A stretch of DNA of 64,000 bases from Verrucomicrobiota bacterium (GCA_013285645.1 JABDHJ010000003.1:62001-126000), one strand, 5' to 3'. Positions 25,925 through 34,491 are shown, counted from the first letter of the stretch. Notes: a model not told the origin generated them from the sequence alone. Translations and numbers: made by a program.

Positions 25925-26343
25925 TCAAGAGTCCTTGGTTTCGACGGGACCACTTCTGTTTTGCGGGAACCGAAGGCAGTTTGATGCTGGTCGGCGCAAG
26001 AACGTAGTCGGGGATACCGGCATATCTCATCCCGTAGGAGATATCTGCGAAAGTCATCTTTTCGTCATCGCAAGCCGAAGGCTTGTCACAATCCTGGCAG
26101 GTGGTAAGACCGTGCCAGTGGTCGCCACCACCGGTATTTTATCTCGCAACCCGACCCCAGCGGGGGGGCGTACAGAGGTGGCACCCCTGCACGGGGTGCG
26201 TTCCTTGAAAAACATTTTCCGGTGGTGTCGCCCGCAACGGGCTCAACCACCGGCTAGGATTGTGCCATTCCTCCGGAATGCAAAAAACAAGATTCAGCGA
26301 CTTTCGCAGAGGTCTCCGACAGGACAGTTTGTTTCCGTTCGGA
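25925..26343. other. Intergenic tract of short hairpins, no gene
   Basis: About 420 bp holding several small palindromes typical of decayed dispersed repeats in this phylum: GCAAGCCGAAGGCTTGT, TGGCACCCCTGCACGGGGTG, GTTTGAGCC-like CGCAACGGGCTC and TTCCTCCGGAA. Coding frames here give low-quality, Arg/Pro-rich translations on both strands. I see no gene. Confidence 0.6.
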
Positions 26344-26799
26344 TTATCGCACGATGTTGGACGCCGGGGCATTCGTTCCGCCCGTATTGACGGAGGGAAT
26401 GCCGACATTATTAATTGTCGGCACCACCGGAGCCCCCGGACTAGTCATCCCCGCATTCGGATTAATGGAGGGAACAATGGAACTTGCGGTTGGAGTGGTC
26501 GTACTGGGCTGTGGAATACTGGTATTGGCCGTAGGGATGCTCGTACTCGCCTGGGGCATACTGGTGTTCGCTCGGGGCATGCTGGTATTTGCTTGGGGTA
26601 TGCTGGTATTCGCCCGGGGAATACTGGTGTTTGCTGTCGGCATGCTGATAACTGTCTTGGGAGTGCTTGTATTGGCTTTCGGGGTGCTTGTCGTGGCCGT
26701 AGGGGCTGCAGTTGTACCCGCTGGCGCAGCTGGTGCGTTAAGCGAGAGAAGGCTGGCCATCAGGGCGATGGATAGAGCAAAGGCTTGTGTTGTTTTCAT
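26344..26799 (-). CDS. Secreted low-complexity protein with heptad NTSxPxA repeats
   Basis: 151 residues from ATG 26799. A signal peptide (KTTQAFALSIALMASLLSLNAPAAPA) is followed by about ten tandem 7-residue units (residues 36-105) of the form NTS[IMT]P[QRTK]A, encoded by ~21-bp repeats. A Pro/Asn/Gly-rich tail ends ASNIVR. Pro at one fixed position of every unit and a Thr-Ser pair two residues before it suggest an extended, possibly O-glycosylated rod. The antisense frame is also open, but only as a by-product of the repeats. No known family is recognised. Confidence 0.65.
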   Translation of the reverse strand: MKTTQAFALSIALMASLLSLNAPAAPAGTTAAPTATTSTPKANTSTPKTVISMPTANTSIPRANTSIPQANTSMPRANTSMPQASTSIPTANTSIPQPSTTTPTASSIVPSINPNAGMTSPGAPVVPTINNVGIPSVNTGGTNAPASNIVR

Positions 26800-26996
26800 G
26801 GTGGAGTCTCCAAATATACATTGCATGCGATATGCCAGCAAAGGCCTTTGCCTAACTATCATGTAATCAGTCGCTTGTGATTTAAGGTTGCTCCGGTCGA
26901 TTCGCGTATTGCGCTCAATTCAATGATCGACCATGCGACATGCAAAAGATCGGCGACGGTAGAATCCCTGCTCGGATTGCTTAATCCGCGAGGACT

Positions 26997-27977
26997 TTAA
27001 CCGATGTGGGCCGCATACCAGGCGGCACCCTGCAGAGCGGTCTTCTCGTTGAGGATCACGTAGACCGGGGTCGATTCCAGCAGCGGTTGGAGGCGGCCCT
27101 TGTGAAAGAAGGATTCGAGAAAAAGAGGGCTCTGCATTTTTTCCAACATTTTCGGGGCGATTCCGCCGCCGATGTAGACGCCGCCCAAGGCGAGCATTTT
27201 CAGCGCGAGGTTGCCCGCCTCCGAGCCGTAAATATGGACAAAGGCATCAAGTGCCTCGACGCAGACGGGATCCGTCTTTGCCAAGCCAACCTGCGTTGTG
27301 ATGGCGGCGAGATCGCCCGTGCGAATTTGTTCGGTGAGCCATTCGGGCTCGGGTTGGCCGGATCGCTGGCGGAAGAAGCTGTAAAGATTTTTCATCCCCA
27401 TGCCAGAGAGGACCCGTTCCCAACTCACATGGCCATGTTCCTTGCGCAAAAAGACAAGAAGTTCGTCTCCTATGGCGCTATTGGGAGCGAAGCTGGCGTG
27501 GCCGCCTTCGCTGGCAAAGGGACGATGGGTGACTCCGTCCCAGAACAAACCGGCTTCGCCGAGGCCCGTGCCTGCGGAAATGAGCGCCCGGTTGCCGACT
27601 TGCCGCTGATTGGCTTTCGGATTGAGGGACAACAGCTCCTTGGGCTTGAGGGTCTTGATTCCATAGGCGTTGGCTTCAAGATCGTTGAGAAGACTGACGC
27701 GCTGCAGTTTGAGCTCAGCCTGAATTTCCGCGGCATTGATAACCCAGGGAAGATTGGTCACCTGCACGACGCCGTCCTTCACGGGACCCGCGACGCCGAA
27801 GCAGGCATACCGGACTTCGCTTGGACCGTCGCCAAGAAAGAGGCGGACGATTTCCACCAGCGTCTTGTGATCCTTGCTGGGGAAGGCGGCGCTTTTCTGC
27901 ACCGCAAGTTCATCGTCCTGGTATGCGTAAACGGCCAGGTTGGTTTTTGTGCCGCCGATATCGCCTGCGAGGAACAT
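26997..27977 (-). CDS. glk: Glucokinase (ROK-independent Glk type)
   Basis: 326 residues. It begins with the ATP-phosphate motif FLAGDIGGTKTNLAVY, contains FGVAGPVKDGVVQVTNLPWVI, the catalytic LLNDLEANAYGI and GTGLGEAGL, and the glucose-binding EGGHASFAP. These match the Glk family (hexokinase fold) rather than ROK kinases, which have a zinc motif that is absent here. It phosphorylates glucose in the cytosol to feed glycolysis. The gene stands alone, bounded by a REP-A element. Confidence 0.93.
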   Translation of the reverse strand: MFLAGDIGGTKTNLAVYAYQDDELAVQKSAAFPSKDHKTLVEIVRLFLGDGPSEVRYACFGVAGPVKDGVVQVTNLPWVINAAEIQAELKLQRVSLLNDLEANAYGIKTLKPKELLSLNPKANQRQVGNRALISAGTGLGEAGLFWDGVTHRPFASEGGHASFAPNSAIGDELLVFLRKEHGHVSWERVLSGMGMKNLYSFFRQRSGQPEPEWLTEQIRTGDLAAITTQVGLAKTDPVCVEALDAFVHIYGSEAGNLALKMLALGGVYIGGGIAPKMLEKMQSPLFLESFFHKGRLQPLLESTPVYVILNEKTALQGAAWYAAHIG

Positions 27978-28047
27978 AGGGGAAGGTTGCGGGGAAACCG
28001 GACAAATGTAGAGCGGGAAATGAGACTAAACTTTCGATTTTAAAACG

Positions 28048-28197
28048 CCGTCATCCTGAGCTTGTCGAAGGATCAGCCTCCGAAAGATGTTCGTGATTAG
28101 CAGTTGATTCGATAATGGCAAAATGAAGTTATTATCCAACTAGCAAAAATCACGAAGCTCACCGGGAGCTGATCTTTCGACAAGCTCAGGATGACGG
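28048..28197. repeat. REP-A inverted pair
   Basis: The left arm (28048-28083) and right arm (28165-28197) carry the CTGAGCTTGTCGAAGGATC core in opposite orientation, 80 bp apart. They lie between two minus-strand genes, glk and the phosphoesterase. Confidence 0.9.
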
Positions 28198-28226
28198 ATT
28201 GTTTTATGGAAGATTTTTGAGAACCG

Positions 28227-28691
28227 CTAAAGCAACACGACCTCTGCACGAAACTTTTTACCGGGTTCGCATGTTAAGAAACCGACGCTAAGCGGTGCCC
28301 CTTTATTTGCGCGCCCGGCGGAGCCCGGATTGAATAGGTGAACGCCTTCATGCATCTCGTCGAGCGGACGATGAGTATGGCCGAAAAGAAGCCATTGGGC
28401 GCGTGGCGGCATCTGCCGGGGCAGGATGTGGATCAGGTGAAAACGCTCCCCGTTGCGTTCCAGGTTGAGGCTCGCGGGTGACTCCAGACTGAAGTCATTA
28501 TTGCCCAAAACGACGGTGAGTCTGGGGTTGATTATGCGCAGGGAATCGAGGATCGGTTCCCGGCAAACGTCGCCCAAGTGCCAGATTTCGTCGACATCCT
28601 TGAAAAGTTTCTCGATGAGGGGAATCCATCGATCATGGGTGTCAGCGATGACCCCGATCCGGTAAGTTTGTTTGTTCACGGTACGGCTCAA
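28227..28691 (-). CDS. YfcE/MJ0936-type metallophosphoesterase
   Basis: 154 residues. All calcineurin-like metal motifs are in order: GVIADTHD, IWHLGDV, VLGNND, HILPR and LFGHTHRP. They bind two divalent metals for phosphodiester hydrolysis. The length and the lack of extra domains match the YfcE/MJ0936 group of small phosphodiesterases, whose natural substrate is generally unknown. It is transcribed divergently from the small basic protein gene. Confidence 0.9.
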   Translation of the reverse strand: MSRTVNKQTYRIGVIADTHDRWIPLIEKLFKDVDEIWHLGDVCREPILDSLRIINPRLTVVLGNNDFSLESPASLNLERNGERFHLIHILPRQMPPRAQWLLFGHTHRPLDEMHEGVHLFNPGSAGRANKGAPLSVGFLTCEPGKKFRAEVVLL

Positions 28692-28728
28692 GCTTGACTA
28701 ACTACCCTTTTCTCGCAACAAGTCTTTT

Positions 28729-28866
28729 ATGGGTCAACAGTCGAACAAAACACAAAAACGTCGTCGCCGCATCAATTATAAGAAGCGCGTCAAACTAAAA
28801 ACTAAAACAACCGCAGTCAAAGCCGCCGCCAAGCCTGCCTCCACGAAAGCCACCGCCAAGGCGTAA
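28729..28866 (+). CDS. Small basic protein (45 residues)
   Basis: ATG 28729 to TAA 28866. The sequence starts MGQQSNKTQKRRRRINYKKR and ends in an Ala/Lys tail (AAAKPASTKATAKA). It resembles tiny, highly basic nucleic-acid or ribosome-associated proteins common in Verrucomicrobia, with a histone-H1-like C-terminal tail. Codon use is consistent with coding, and the frame lies between two well-supported genes, with the NYN gene starting 29 nt later. No established function. Confidence 0.6.
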   Translation: MGQQSNKTQKRRRRINYKKRVKLKTKTTAVKAAAKPASTKATAKA

Positions 28867-28895
28867 AGCCTGGCGGGGGATCGTCCGGTCCTTTC

Positions 28896-29351
28896 ATGAG
28901 CGCCCGCTATCTGGTCGTCGACGGGCATAGCGTCATCTTTGCCTGGCCTGATTTACGGAAGCAGCATGATCGTAACCGGGCGGCCGCGCGCAAGGCATTG
29001 GCCGAGCGCCTGCAGCACCTGCACGATACCACTCCTTGGCGGGTCACCCTGATTCTTGATGGCAAGCTGGGAACGGCCATTGCCTCTGGTACACGCAAAC
29101 CAACAGATATGGTCATCAGTTATGCCACCGCAGATCAAACTGCCGATAGTATCATTGAGCGATTGGTGGCGGCATCGGGTGTGGCACCGGAGATTCTGGT
29201 GATCACCGCCGATGAAGCAGAACGACGCGTGGTCGAGTCGCTGGGCGCTGGGGTGGCATCACCCTCGTGGCTGCGGGAAGAACTGGAGCGCGAGGGAGCT
29301 TCTTTTGCAGGCGATCTTGAGCGGGTTCACCGTTCTGCACGGTGGAAATAA
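28896..29351 (+). CDS. NYN-domain (YacP/Rae1-like) RNase
   Basis: 151 residues. It starts YLVVDGHSVIFAWPDL (PIN-like first acidic strand) and continues with TLILDG and the acidic cluster YATADQTADSIIERLV, then ILVITADEAERRVVESLGA. These are the Asp-rich hallmarks of NYN endoribonucleases. In Bacillus the YacP homologue Rae1 cuts mRNA on translating ribosomes, which would fit its position next to a small, possibly ribosome-associated basic protein. Confidence 0.85.
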   Translation: MSARYLVVDGHSVIFAWPDLRKQHDRNRAAARKALAERLQHLHDTTPWRVTLILDGKLGTAIASGTRKPTDMVISYATADQTADSIIERLVAASGVAPEILVITADEAERRVVESLGAGVASPSWLREELEREGASFAGDLERVHRSARWK

Positions 29352-29498
29352 AAGCGGTCGCAACTCACCGAAGTTGTTGCCGTAAACGGAAAAAACTGTC
29401 ATTTCTATTATTAGACTGTAAGAATGGTTTGACAGATGAATCCCATTTATGAGATTTGTATGAGCCGTTTTAAGTCAACGACCTAGCCAACTTATCAC

Positions 29499-30257
29499 AT
29501 GTCCCAACTTGGAAAAATATTTCTCTGGATAGCCTTTGCCGGTCTTTTGGCTTCCCTTGGCGCAGGTTATTTTCTGATCACCCAGAAAAATGACATCAAC
29601 ACCAAGCTTGCCACTGAGTCACAATCTAAAGCTTCCGCCGTTCAAGAAGCAGCCAAGCAAAAGGCATTAGCTCAAGCTGCGGCTTTGGCCCAAGCCGATG
29701 CGGAAAAGAAGCTAGCCGACCAAAAAGCCACGGTTGATGATCTCAACACGCAGCTTAAGACGGCCAACGACAAGGCAGACACGGCTGCCAAGGCCCTGAC
29801 TCAAGCGCAGACTGATGGCGCCCAGGCGGCCTCGGATTTGGCCGCGATCAAAAAAGACCTCAATGGCAAGTCGGTGGCTGATATTCTTGCGGCCGAGTCG
29901 AAGGCCGAGGCGGACCTGCAATCGAACCTGTCTGAACAAAAGATTCTGACCGATCAGGTGCAGGCAGCCCAAGGTCAGATTGATCAGTTGAAGAAGGACA
30001 TCAATGCCTCCAAGATTCCCTTTATCCCTCCCGGCGTCAGCGGCAAGGTCACGTTTGTCAATCGCACTTGGAACTTTGTGGTTCTCGATGTGGGACTTTC
30101 CAATGGCGTGGTGCCCAACGGGCAACTGATCGTCTATCGCAAGAACGCCTTTTTGGGCAAGGTGAAGATCACCACGGCCGATGCGAATTCATCGGTGGCC
30201 GATATTCTGCCTGACGCAAAAGGTGATATTCAAGTTGGGGATTATGTGCTTAACTAG
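29499..30257 (+). CDS. Membrane-anchored coiled-coil protein
   Basis: 252 residues. One N-terminal membrane helix (IFLWIAFAGLLASLGAGYFLI) is followed by ~130 residues of Ala/Gln/Lys/Asp-rich coiled coil (residues 35-165). A C-terminal beta domain (GVSGKVTFVNRTWNFVVLDVGLSNGVVPNGQLIVYRKNAFLGKVKI) is similar in feel to the OB-like folds that end MreC. Topology would place the coil and the beta domain in the periplasm. It is followed after 4 nt by a small lipoprotein gene, so the two are likely partners. Confidence 0.75.
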   Translation: MSQLGKIFLWIAFAGLLASLGAGYFLITQKNDINTKLATESQSKASAVQEAAKQKALAQAAALAQADAEKKLADQKATVDDLNTQLKTANDKADTAAKALTQAQTDGAQAASDLAAIKKDLNGKSVADILAAESKAEADLQSNLSEQKILTDQVQAAQGQIDQLKKDINASKIPFIPPGVSGKVTFVNRTWNFVVLDVGLSNGVVPNGQLIVYRKNAFLGKVKITTADANSSVADILPDAKGDIQVGDYVLN

Positions 30258-30261
30258 AGCC

Positions 30262-30450
30262 ATGATTCGTCTTCGCTTGATCCTGCTTTTGCTCTCCGTG
30301 GTACTGTTCCAGACCGGATGCTCCACTGCCTCGACCGCCTCGACGCAGCAAAACAATATTGATTCAACCGGACAGCCGGTTTCCAGCACGCCTTGGAACA
30401 CTCCCGAGTCATGGGAAACGCAGGGCCAGCTCGGTGCTTTGAGTCACTAA
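30262..30450 (+). CDS. Small lipoprotein
   Basis: 62 residues: MIRLRLILLLLSVVLFQTGC with a lipobox (FQTGC), then a short Ser/Thr/Gln-rich tail with WNTPESWETQGQLG. An in-frame longer version would run through the end of the previous gene and is rejected. It lies 4 nt after the coiled-coil gene. Small Trp-containing lipoproteins of this type are frequent in Verrucomicrobia; the function is unknown. Confidence 0.65.
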   Translation: MIRLRLILLLLSVVLFQTGCSTASTASTQQNNIDSTGQPVSSTPWNTPESWETQGQLGALSH

Positions 30451-30453
30451 GCG

Positions 30454-30924
30454 CTAGGTCGCACGTACTTGGCGGATCGCCTCAAAGAGGACAATCGCCG
30501 CCGCTGTCGCCAGATTCAGGCTTCTCACATTTGGATTGAGCATTGGAATCGTCAGGCAGGCGGCTTCGTTTTCCCGGAGCAGCGACTCGGGCAGTCCCTT
30601 GGTCTCCCGGCCGAATACCAGAAAATCGTTCGGAGCGAATCGCACCTCCGTGTAGGGACGGGGTGCCTTTGTGGTTAGAAAATGAAACCGGGCGCGGGGA
30701 TAAGCAGCCTGCAAAGCAGTCCAGTTGGGCCAGGTATGCCAGGTGACGTGTCGCCAATAATCCATGCCAGCGCGCTTGAGTGCCTTGTCGTCGAGTTTGA
30801 ATCCGAGCGGTTCCACCAGATGGAGAACAGTGTGAGTGGCCGCGCAAAGGCGGGCGATCGCGCCGGTGTTCGGCGGGATTTCCGGCTCGACCAGAACGAT
30901 CTGGAGGTGGTGCGCTGGAGGCAT
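30454..30924 (-). CDS. trmL: tRNA (cytidine(34)-2'-O)-methyltransferase
   Basis: 156 residues, the usual length for minimal SPOUT enzymes. It opens with IVLVEPEIPPNTGAIARLCAAT, has FLVFGRETKGLPESLL and closes with LNPNVRSLNLATAAAIVLFE, the knotted AdoMet-binding region. TrmL methylates the wobble ribose of tRNA-Leu. It converges on the lipoprotein gene, with only 3 nt between the stop codons. Confidence 0.94.
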   Translation of the reverse strand: MPPAHHLQIVLVEPEIPPNTGAIARLCAATHTVLHLVEPLGFKLDDKALKRAGMDYWRHVTWHTWPNWTALQAAYPRARFHFLTTKAPRPYTEVRFAPNDFLVFGRETKGLPESLLRENEAACLTIPMLNPNVRSLNLATAAAIVLFEAIRQVRAT

Positions 30925-30964
30925 AGCAGGGACAATACTAACTCTAAACTGGTTGCCATAACAA

Positions 30965-31267
30965 CTCCGTCATCCTGAGCAAAGGCGAGCCGGTGATTTA
31001 CTTTTATCAAAAGATCCACTCGAGCCGCAGTCGAAGGACCTGTGATGCCTGAATGGAAGGTGTGGCATGCGTCTAAAGATATCTTTGAGAAAGGTAACCC
31101 ACTTGCTCTTCGCCCGGGCGACAAGCGAGCGGTTTGGATGGAAATTCAAAATCTGATGGCGCCACCCATATAGAGCATCTTTCTGGACTAGGTCCTTCGA
31201 CTGCGGCTCGAGAAGCTCTTTTGAAGAAAGGAGGTTGGTTGCCTCACTTTCGCTCAGGATGACGGAG
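30965..31267. repeat. MITE-like element with REP-A type ends, reaching into truA
   Basis: About 300 bp with inverted ends CTCCGTCATCCTGAGC and GCTCAGGATGACGGAG. A second inverted pair sits inside: CTCGAGCCGCAGTCGAAGGAC and its complement near 31190-31212. The interior is non-coding. The right end encodes the last residues and the stop of truA. Confidence 0.8.
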
Positions 31268-32072
31268 CTTTTTTTGCGGGGTACTTGACGTTCATCAGGT
31301 AGAGACCGCAAGCGGGTGCGTTGGCGGGGGCTTCGGAGCGGGAGCAGGCCTTCAAGATTCGTCCAAAATCGTTCGCGGTCATTTTACCGAGACCGACTTT
31401 GATCAGGCCTCCGACCAGATTGCGGACCATGCGATAGAGGTAGCCTTCGGAGGTGAAGTGAAAGACCAGGATCGCGCCATCGCGGACGACGGAGGCGCGG
31501 GTCATGGTGCGCACCGTTGATTCGCGTTCGTAGCCGGGGTTGCTGGTGAACGAGGCGAAATCGTGGCGGCCCAAGAGCATCTTTGCGGCGCGGCGCATGG
31601 AAGGGAGATCGAGGGGGCGAGGCACATGCCAGTGGGTATCGAGGGTGAAGGGATTCTGCACGAGATGGTTCAGGACCAGATAGCGATAGGTCTTCGCGAT
31701 GGCGTCGAAGCGGGCGTGAAAAGCAGGCGAGACGAGTCGGCAGTTCACCACGCGGACATCCCGAGGCAGATTGGCGTTGAGCGCCCTTTGCAGGACGATG
31801 GCGTTGTGAAGCCGTGGCGCGTTGAAGGAGGCGACTTGGCCGAGCGCGTGGACGCCGGTATCGGTACGGCCTGAGCCTTGCAGGCTGATCTTCTTGCCCC
31901 AGAGCTTTTCCAGCGCGGATTCGAGGCATTCCTGCACCGTCCGTTTGCCAGGCTGACATTGCCAGCCGGAGAATTCGGTGCCCCGGTAGGCGATGGTGAG
32001 CTTGTGGCCTTGCAGGGCCGGGTCAAAGCGATGAGGCCGACTCTTGCGCACGGCGAGCGATTCGAGGCTCAT
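31254..32072 (-). CDS. truA: tRNA pseudouridine(38-40) synthase
   Basis: 272 residues. The catalytic Asp lies in GSGRTDTGVHALGQVASF. The family blocks HKLTIAYRGTEFSGWQCQPG, RDVRVVNCRLVSPAFHARFDA and FTSEGYLYRMVRNLVGGLIKVG are all intact. It modifies U38-40 in the tRNA anticodon arm. The start overlaps the ruvX stop (ATGA). The final codons (CCG TCA TCC TGA) lie inside the right terminal repeat of the adjacent MITE-like element, so the repeat insertion has reset the C-terminus. Confidence 0.95.
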   Translation of the reverse strand: MSLESLAVRKSRPHRFDPALQGHKLTIAYRGTEFSGWQCQPGKRTVQECLESALEKLWGKKISLQGSGRTDTGVHALGQVASFNAPRLHNAIVLQRALNANLPRDVRVVNCRLVSPAFHARFDAIAKTYRYLVLNHLVQNPFTLDTHWHVPRPLDLPSMRRAAKMLLGRHDFASFTSNPGYERESTVRTMTRASVVRDGAILVFHFTSEGYLYRMVRNLVGGLIKVGLGKMTANDFGRILKACSRSEAPANAPACGLYLMNVKYPAKKAPSS

Positions 32073-32503
32073 GCGTCCGGGCGGAGGGAGGGAAAGCTGG
32101 CCATGTCGAGATAGACTTGGAGGAGGACGGCGGCGGAGGCACTGTCGATCTTGTCGCGTTGCTTGCGGGTGTCCTTGCCCGATTCCTGCAACTGGCGACT
32201 GGCCTGCACGGTGGAGAGGCGCTCGTCGATGAGCTTGAAAGGGATGGTGGTTGCCTTGCCCAATTCAACAGAGAAAGCGCGCACTTTGTCTGCGGCTTCA
32301 CCGAACGTGCCGTTCATGTTGCGGGGCAGACCGAGCAGGATCAATTCAGCCTGTTCTTTTTTCACCAAGGCGGCGATCTCCTGCGCGAGCTTGGTGTCGC
32401 CTTTCGCGGGAACGAAGGGCAGGGGACGGGCCAGCGTGCCGGTGGGATCGCTGATGGCGATGCCGATCCGCTGGCTGCCGTAGTCGATGGCGAGGATTCG
32501 CAT
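32069..32503 (-). CDS. ruvX: Putative pre-16S rRNA nuclease (YqgF/RuvX)
   Basis: 144 residues from ATG 32503 (MRILAIDYGSQRIGIAISDP). RNase H-fold motifs are the first-strand DYGSQRIGIA, LILLGLPRNMNGTFGEAAD and LIDERLSTVQA, with acidic residues in each. The 5' longer form lacks conservation and overlaps a repeat region. YqgF trims the 5' end of 16S rRNA. Coupled to truA by a 4-nt overlap, it makes a small RNA-processing operon. Confidence 0.93.
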   Translation of the reverse strand: MRILAIDYGSQRIGIAISDPTGTLARPLPFVPAKGDTKLAQEIAALVKKEQAELILLGLPRNMNGTFGEAADKVRAFSVELGKATTIPFKLIDERLSTVQASRQLQESGKDTRKQRDKIDSASAAVLLQVYLDMASFPSLRPDA

Positions 32504-32512
32504 CTTCGTAGT

Positions 32513-32651
32513 GTAGCGGTGGTCTATGACCGCCGCACTTCTATTTCGCATTTTTAGATTTTGTCATCCTGAGCTTGTCGAAGGATCAGTTCCGTAGCAT
32601 CGAAGAAGAAAGGCAGACCGAACTGATCCTTCGACAAGCTCAGGATGACTA
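32513..32651. repeat. REP-A inverted pair preceded by a GGTCTATGACCG palindrome
   Basis: TAGCGGTGGTCTATGACCGC at 32514-32535 is a separate small palindrome of the REP-E type. The REP-A arms at 32563-32592 and 32620-32650 are inverted, 27 bp apart. They lie upstream of ruvX and downstream of the cyclophilin gene. Confidence 0.85.
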
Positions 32652-32705
32652 ATGATAAATGTGAGAGTTTCGCAGAGATCTCTTTCAGGGTTGGCACTCT
32701 CAAAA

Positions 32706-32775
32706 GAAAACCCAGGGTAGGCGTTGCTACGCCAACCCTGAGCTAAATGATCACAACCCCGTTGGGGTTGCAGAG
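32706..32775. repeat. GGGTAGGCGTTGCTACGCC / CAACCCCGTTGGGGTTG hairpin pair
   Basis: Two adjacent hairpins (GGGTAGGCGT..ACGCCAACCC and CAACCCCGTTGGGGTTG). I recognise similar doublets as common intergenic repeats in Verrucomicrobia and Planctomycetes. They sit just past the cyclophilin stop codon and could end its transcript. Confidence 0.6.
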
Positions 32776-32796
32776 TTTTCGCCAGATAATCGATGG

Positions 32797-33216
32797 TTAA
32801 TCGACGATCGTCAGCTTGGTGATTTTATCACCCTGCTTGATGGCGTTGACTACGGCCATGTCCTGGGTGCGGCCAAAAACGGTGTGGACGCCGTCAAGGT
32901 GAGGCGTGGCGACGTGGGTGATGAAGAACTGGCTGCCGCCGGTGTCCTTGCCCGCGTGGGCCATGGAGAGCGTTCCAGGGGTATGCTTCTGCTTGTTGAT
33001 CTCGCACTTGATTTTGTAGCCGGGACCGCCTGTGCCGGTGCCGGTGGGGCATCCGCCCTGGATCATGAACTGCGGAATGACGCGATGGAAGTTGAGTCCG
33101 TCATAAAAGCCGCTGCGGGCGAGCTTGGTGAAATTGGCGACGGTTCCGGGGGCGTCCGTTTCGAAGAGATCGAGGTTGATGGTGCCCTTGCTGGTTTCCA
33201 TGATGGCTTTCGGCAT
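32797..33216 (-). CDS. Peptidyl-prolyl cis-trans isomerase, cyclophilin type
   Basis: 139 residues, compact cytosolic type without a signal peptide. It contains [20 protein letters not shown] with the catalytic Arg, then [35 protein letters not shown]. The conserved Gln, Phe and His around the proline pocket are present; the usual Trp is replaced, as in many bacterial cyclophilins. It speeds up prolyl isomerisation during folding. Confidence 0.95.
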   Translation of the reverse strand: MPKAIMETSKGTINLDLFETDAPGTVANFTKLARSGFYDGLNFHRVIPQFMIQGGCPTGTGTGGPGYKIKCEINKQKHTPGTLSMAHAGKDTGGSQFFITHVATPHLDGVHTVFGRTQDMAVVNAIKQGDKITKLTIVD

Positions 33217-33361
33217 AAAAAAAGTTCCTTGTTAGATGGTTGAGCCGTCAAAATTAGCGTGCTTGCCGGGATGGAGCCAAGGCATTTCGTTGCACAATGA
33301 AAGGGAGGGGGCATAGTTGGAAACGGGGATCAGTTGCAACCGATCCCCGTGATTTTCAATT

Positions 33362-34477
33362 ATGGATGCGCACGCCAATCGGTTCCTGGAGGGCTTTTCG
33401 GAAGCCGGGCGCAATCGTCTCATTGGAGATATGATCCATCAGGATCTGTCGCCGGGCGCTTATCTTTTTCGCGAGGGTGACGCAGCTTATGGCGTCTGCC
33501 TGGTACTGAAAGGAGCGGTTGAGATTGTCAAAGTGGCGGGAACGAGCGAGAAAGTTCTCGGTTGCTTTGAAGCGGGCGAGTATTTCGGTGAAGTTGCGGT
33601 GCTTGACGGCTATGGACGCAGCACGGACGCGCGGGCCAAAAGCAGCGCGGTCATTGCGACGATCCCAAGTGATATACTCTTTGAGGTGCTGGACAAGGAA
33701 CCGGTTGCTCTTACCCTGGGTCTCTTTCAAAACGTGCTGAATCATCTGCGCCGCACCAACGATCTCTTTGTTCAGGAAGTGGTGCGGAAGGAAAAGCTTT
33801 CGCTCGTGGGCGAGATGGCAAGTTCGCTCATGCATGATCTGCGCAATCCGATTGCCGGCATTCACCTGGCCTCCGATCTCATCACGATGAATCATGACGA
33901 TGCCGAGACGGTGCATTGCTGCACCAATATCCGTCTGCAGTGCGACCGAGTTGTCGCGATGGCGGGGGAGCTGCTGGAGTTTTCACGGGGCGAATCCAAG
34001 CTCGATCTCGTTCAGACCGATACCAGCGCCTTTCTCAAGCAGTACCTCACGCTCAACGAGGAATATTTCCGCACTACCGGCATCCAGTTCAGTCTTGAAG
34101 CTGATCCCGCGCCCATTGAGGTCGATTCGATGCGGCTTTTGCGGTTGGTGCAAAATCTGGTTTCCAACGCGGTCGATGCGCTCAGCGGCAGGGTGGGTGG
34201 GCACATCGATGTTCGGGCGCAGGTGGTTGATTCGATCTTTTATCTAAGGGTGCAGGACAACGGTCCCGGTATTCCCGATGCGGTCAAAGACCGGATTTTC
34301 GAGCCGTTTGTCACGCACGGGAAAAAGGGCGGCACGGGTCTGGGCATGGCCATCGCGCATAGCGTGGTCAAGGCCCATCGCGGAACGATTTCGTTCGTCA
34401 CCGCGGCGGGTGAGGGGACTGAGTTTACGGTGAAGCTTCCGCAGAATTCGGAATGCGCGGCGGTTGTCCAGGCGTAA
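33362..34477 (+). CDS. Cyclic-nucleotide-binding-domain histidine kinase
   Basis: 371 residues. The N-terminal cNMP-binding/Crp-like sensor (residues 5-125, with the cassette FEAGEYFGEVAVLDGYGRSTDARA) is joined directly to a histidine kinase core: phospho-acceptor H158 in SLMHDLRNPIAG, N-box with N265 and N269 (LVQNLVSNAVDAL), G1 DNGPGIP, F-box IFEPFVTH and G2 GGTGLGMAIAH. The protein has no membrane segment, so it is a soluble sensor kinase reading a small intracellular ligand. The gene is an orphan; no response regulator is adjacent. The phosphate cassette lacks the exact E-x-x-x-x-x-x-R-T-S-A match for cAMP, so the ligand is open. Confidence 0.9.
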   Translation: MDAHANRFLEGFSEAGRNRLIGDMIHQDLSPGAYLFREGDAAYGVCLVLKGAVEIVKVAGTSEKVLGCFEAGEYFGEVAVLDGYGRSTDARAKSSAVIATIPSDILFEVLDKEPVALTLGLFQNVLNHLRRTNDLFVQEVVRKEKLSLVGEMASSLMHDLRNPIAGIHLASDLITMNHDDAETVHCCTNIRLQCDRVVAMAGELLEFSRGESKLDLVQTDTSAFLKQYLTLNEEYFRTTGIQFSLEADPAPIEVDSMRLLRLVQNLVSNAVDALSGRVGGHIDVRAQVVDSIFYLRVQDNGPGIPDAVKDRIFEPFVTHGKKGGTGLGMAIAHSVVKAHRGTISFVTAAGEGTEFTVKLPQNSECAAVVQA

Positions 34478-34491
34478 CCCCTAAAAACAAT

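Noticed and set aside
26354-26866. Long open frame on the plus strand opposite the heptad-repeat protein, rich in LVFAxGM units that look like repeated membrane segments
   Set aside because: It is the exact antisense of a codon-repetitive gene. The minus strand has a good signal peptide and start; the plus frame is open only because 21-bp repeats keep it free of stops.
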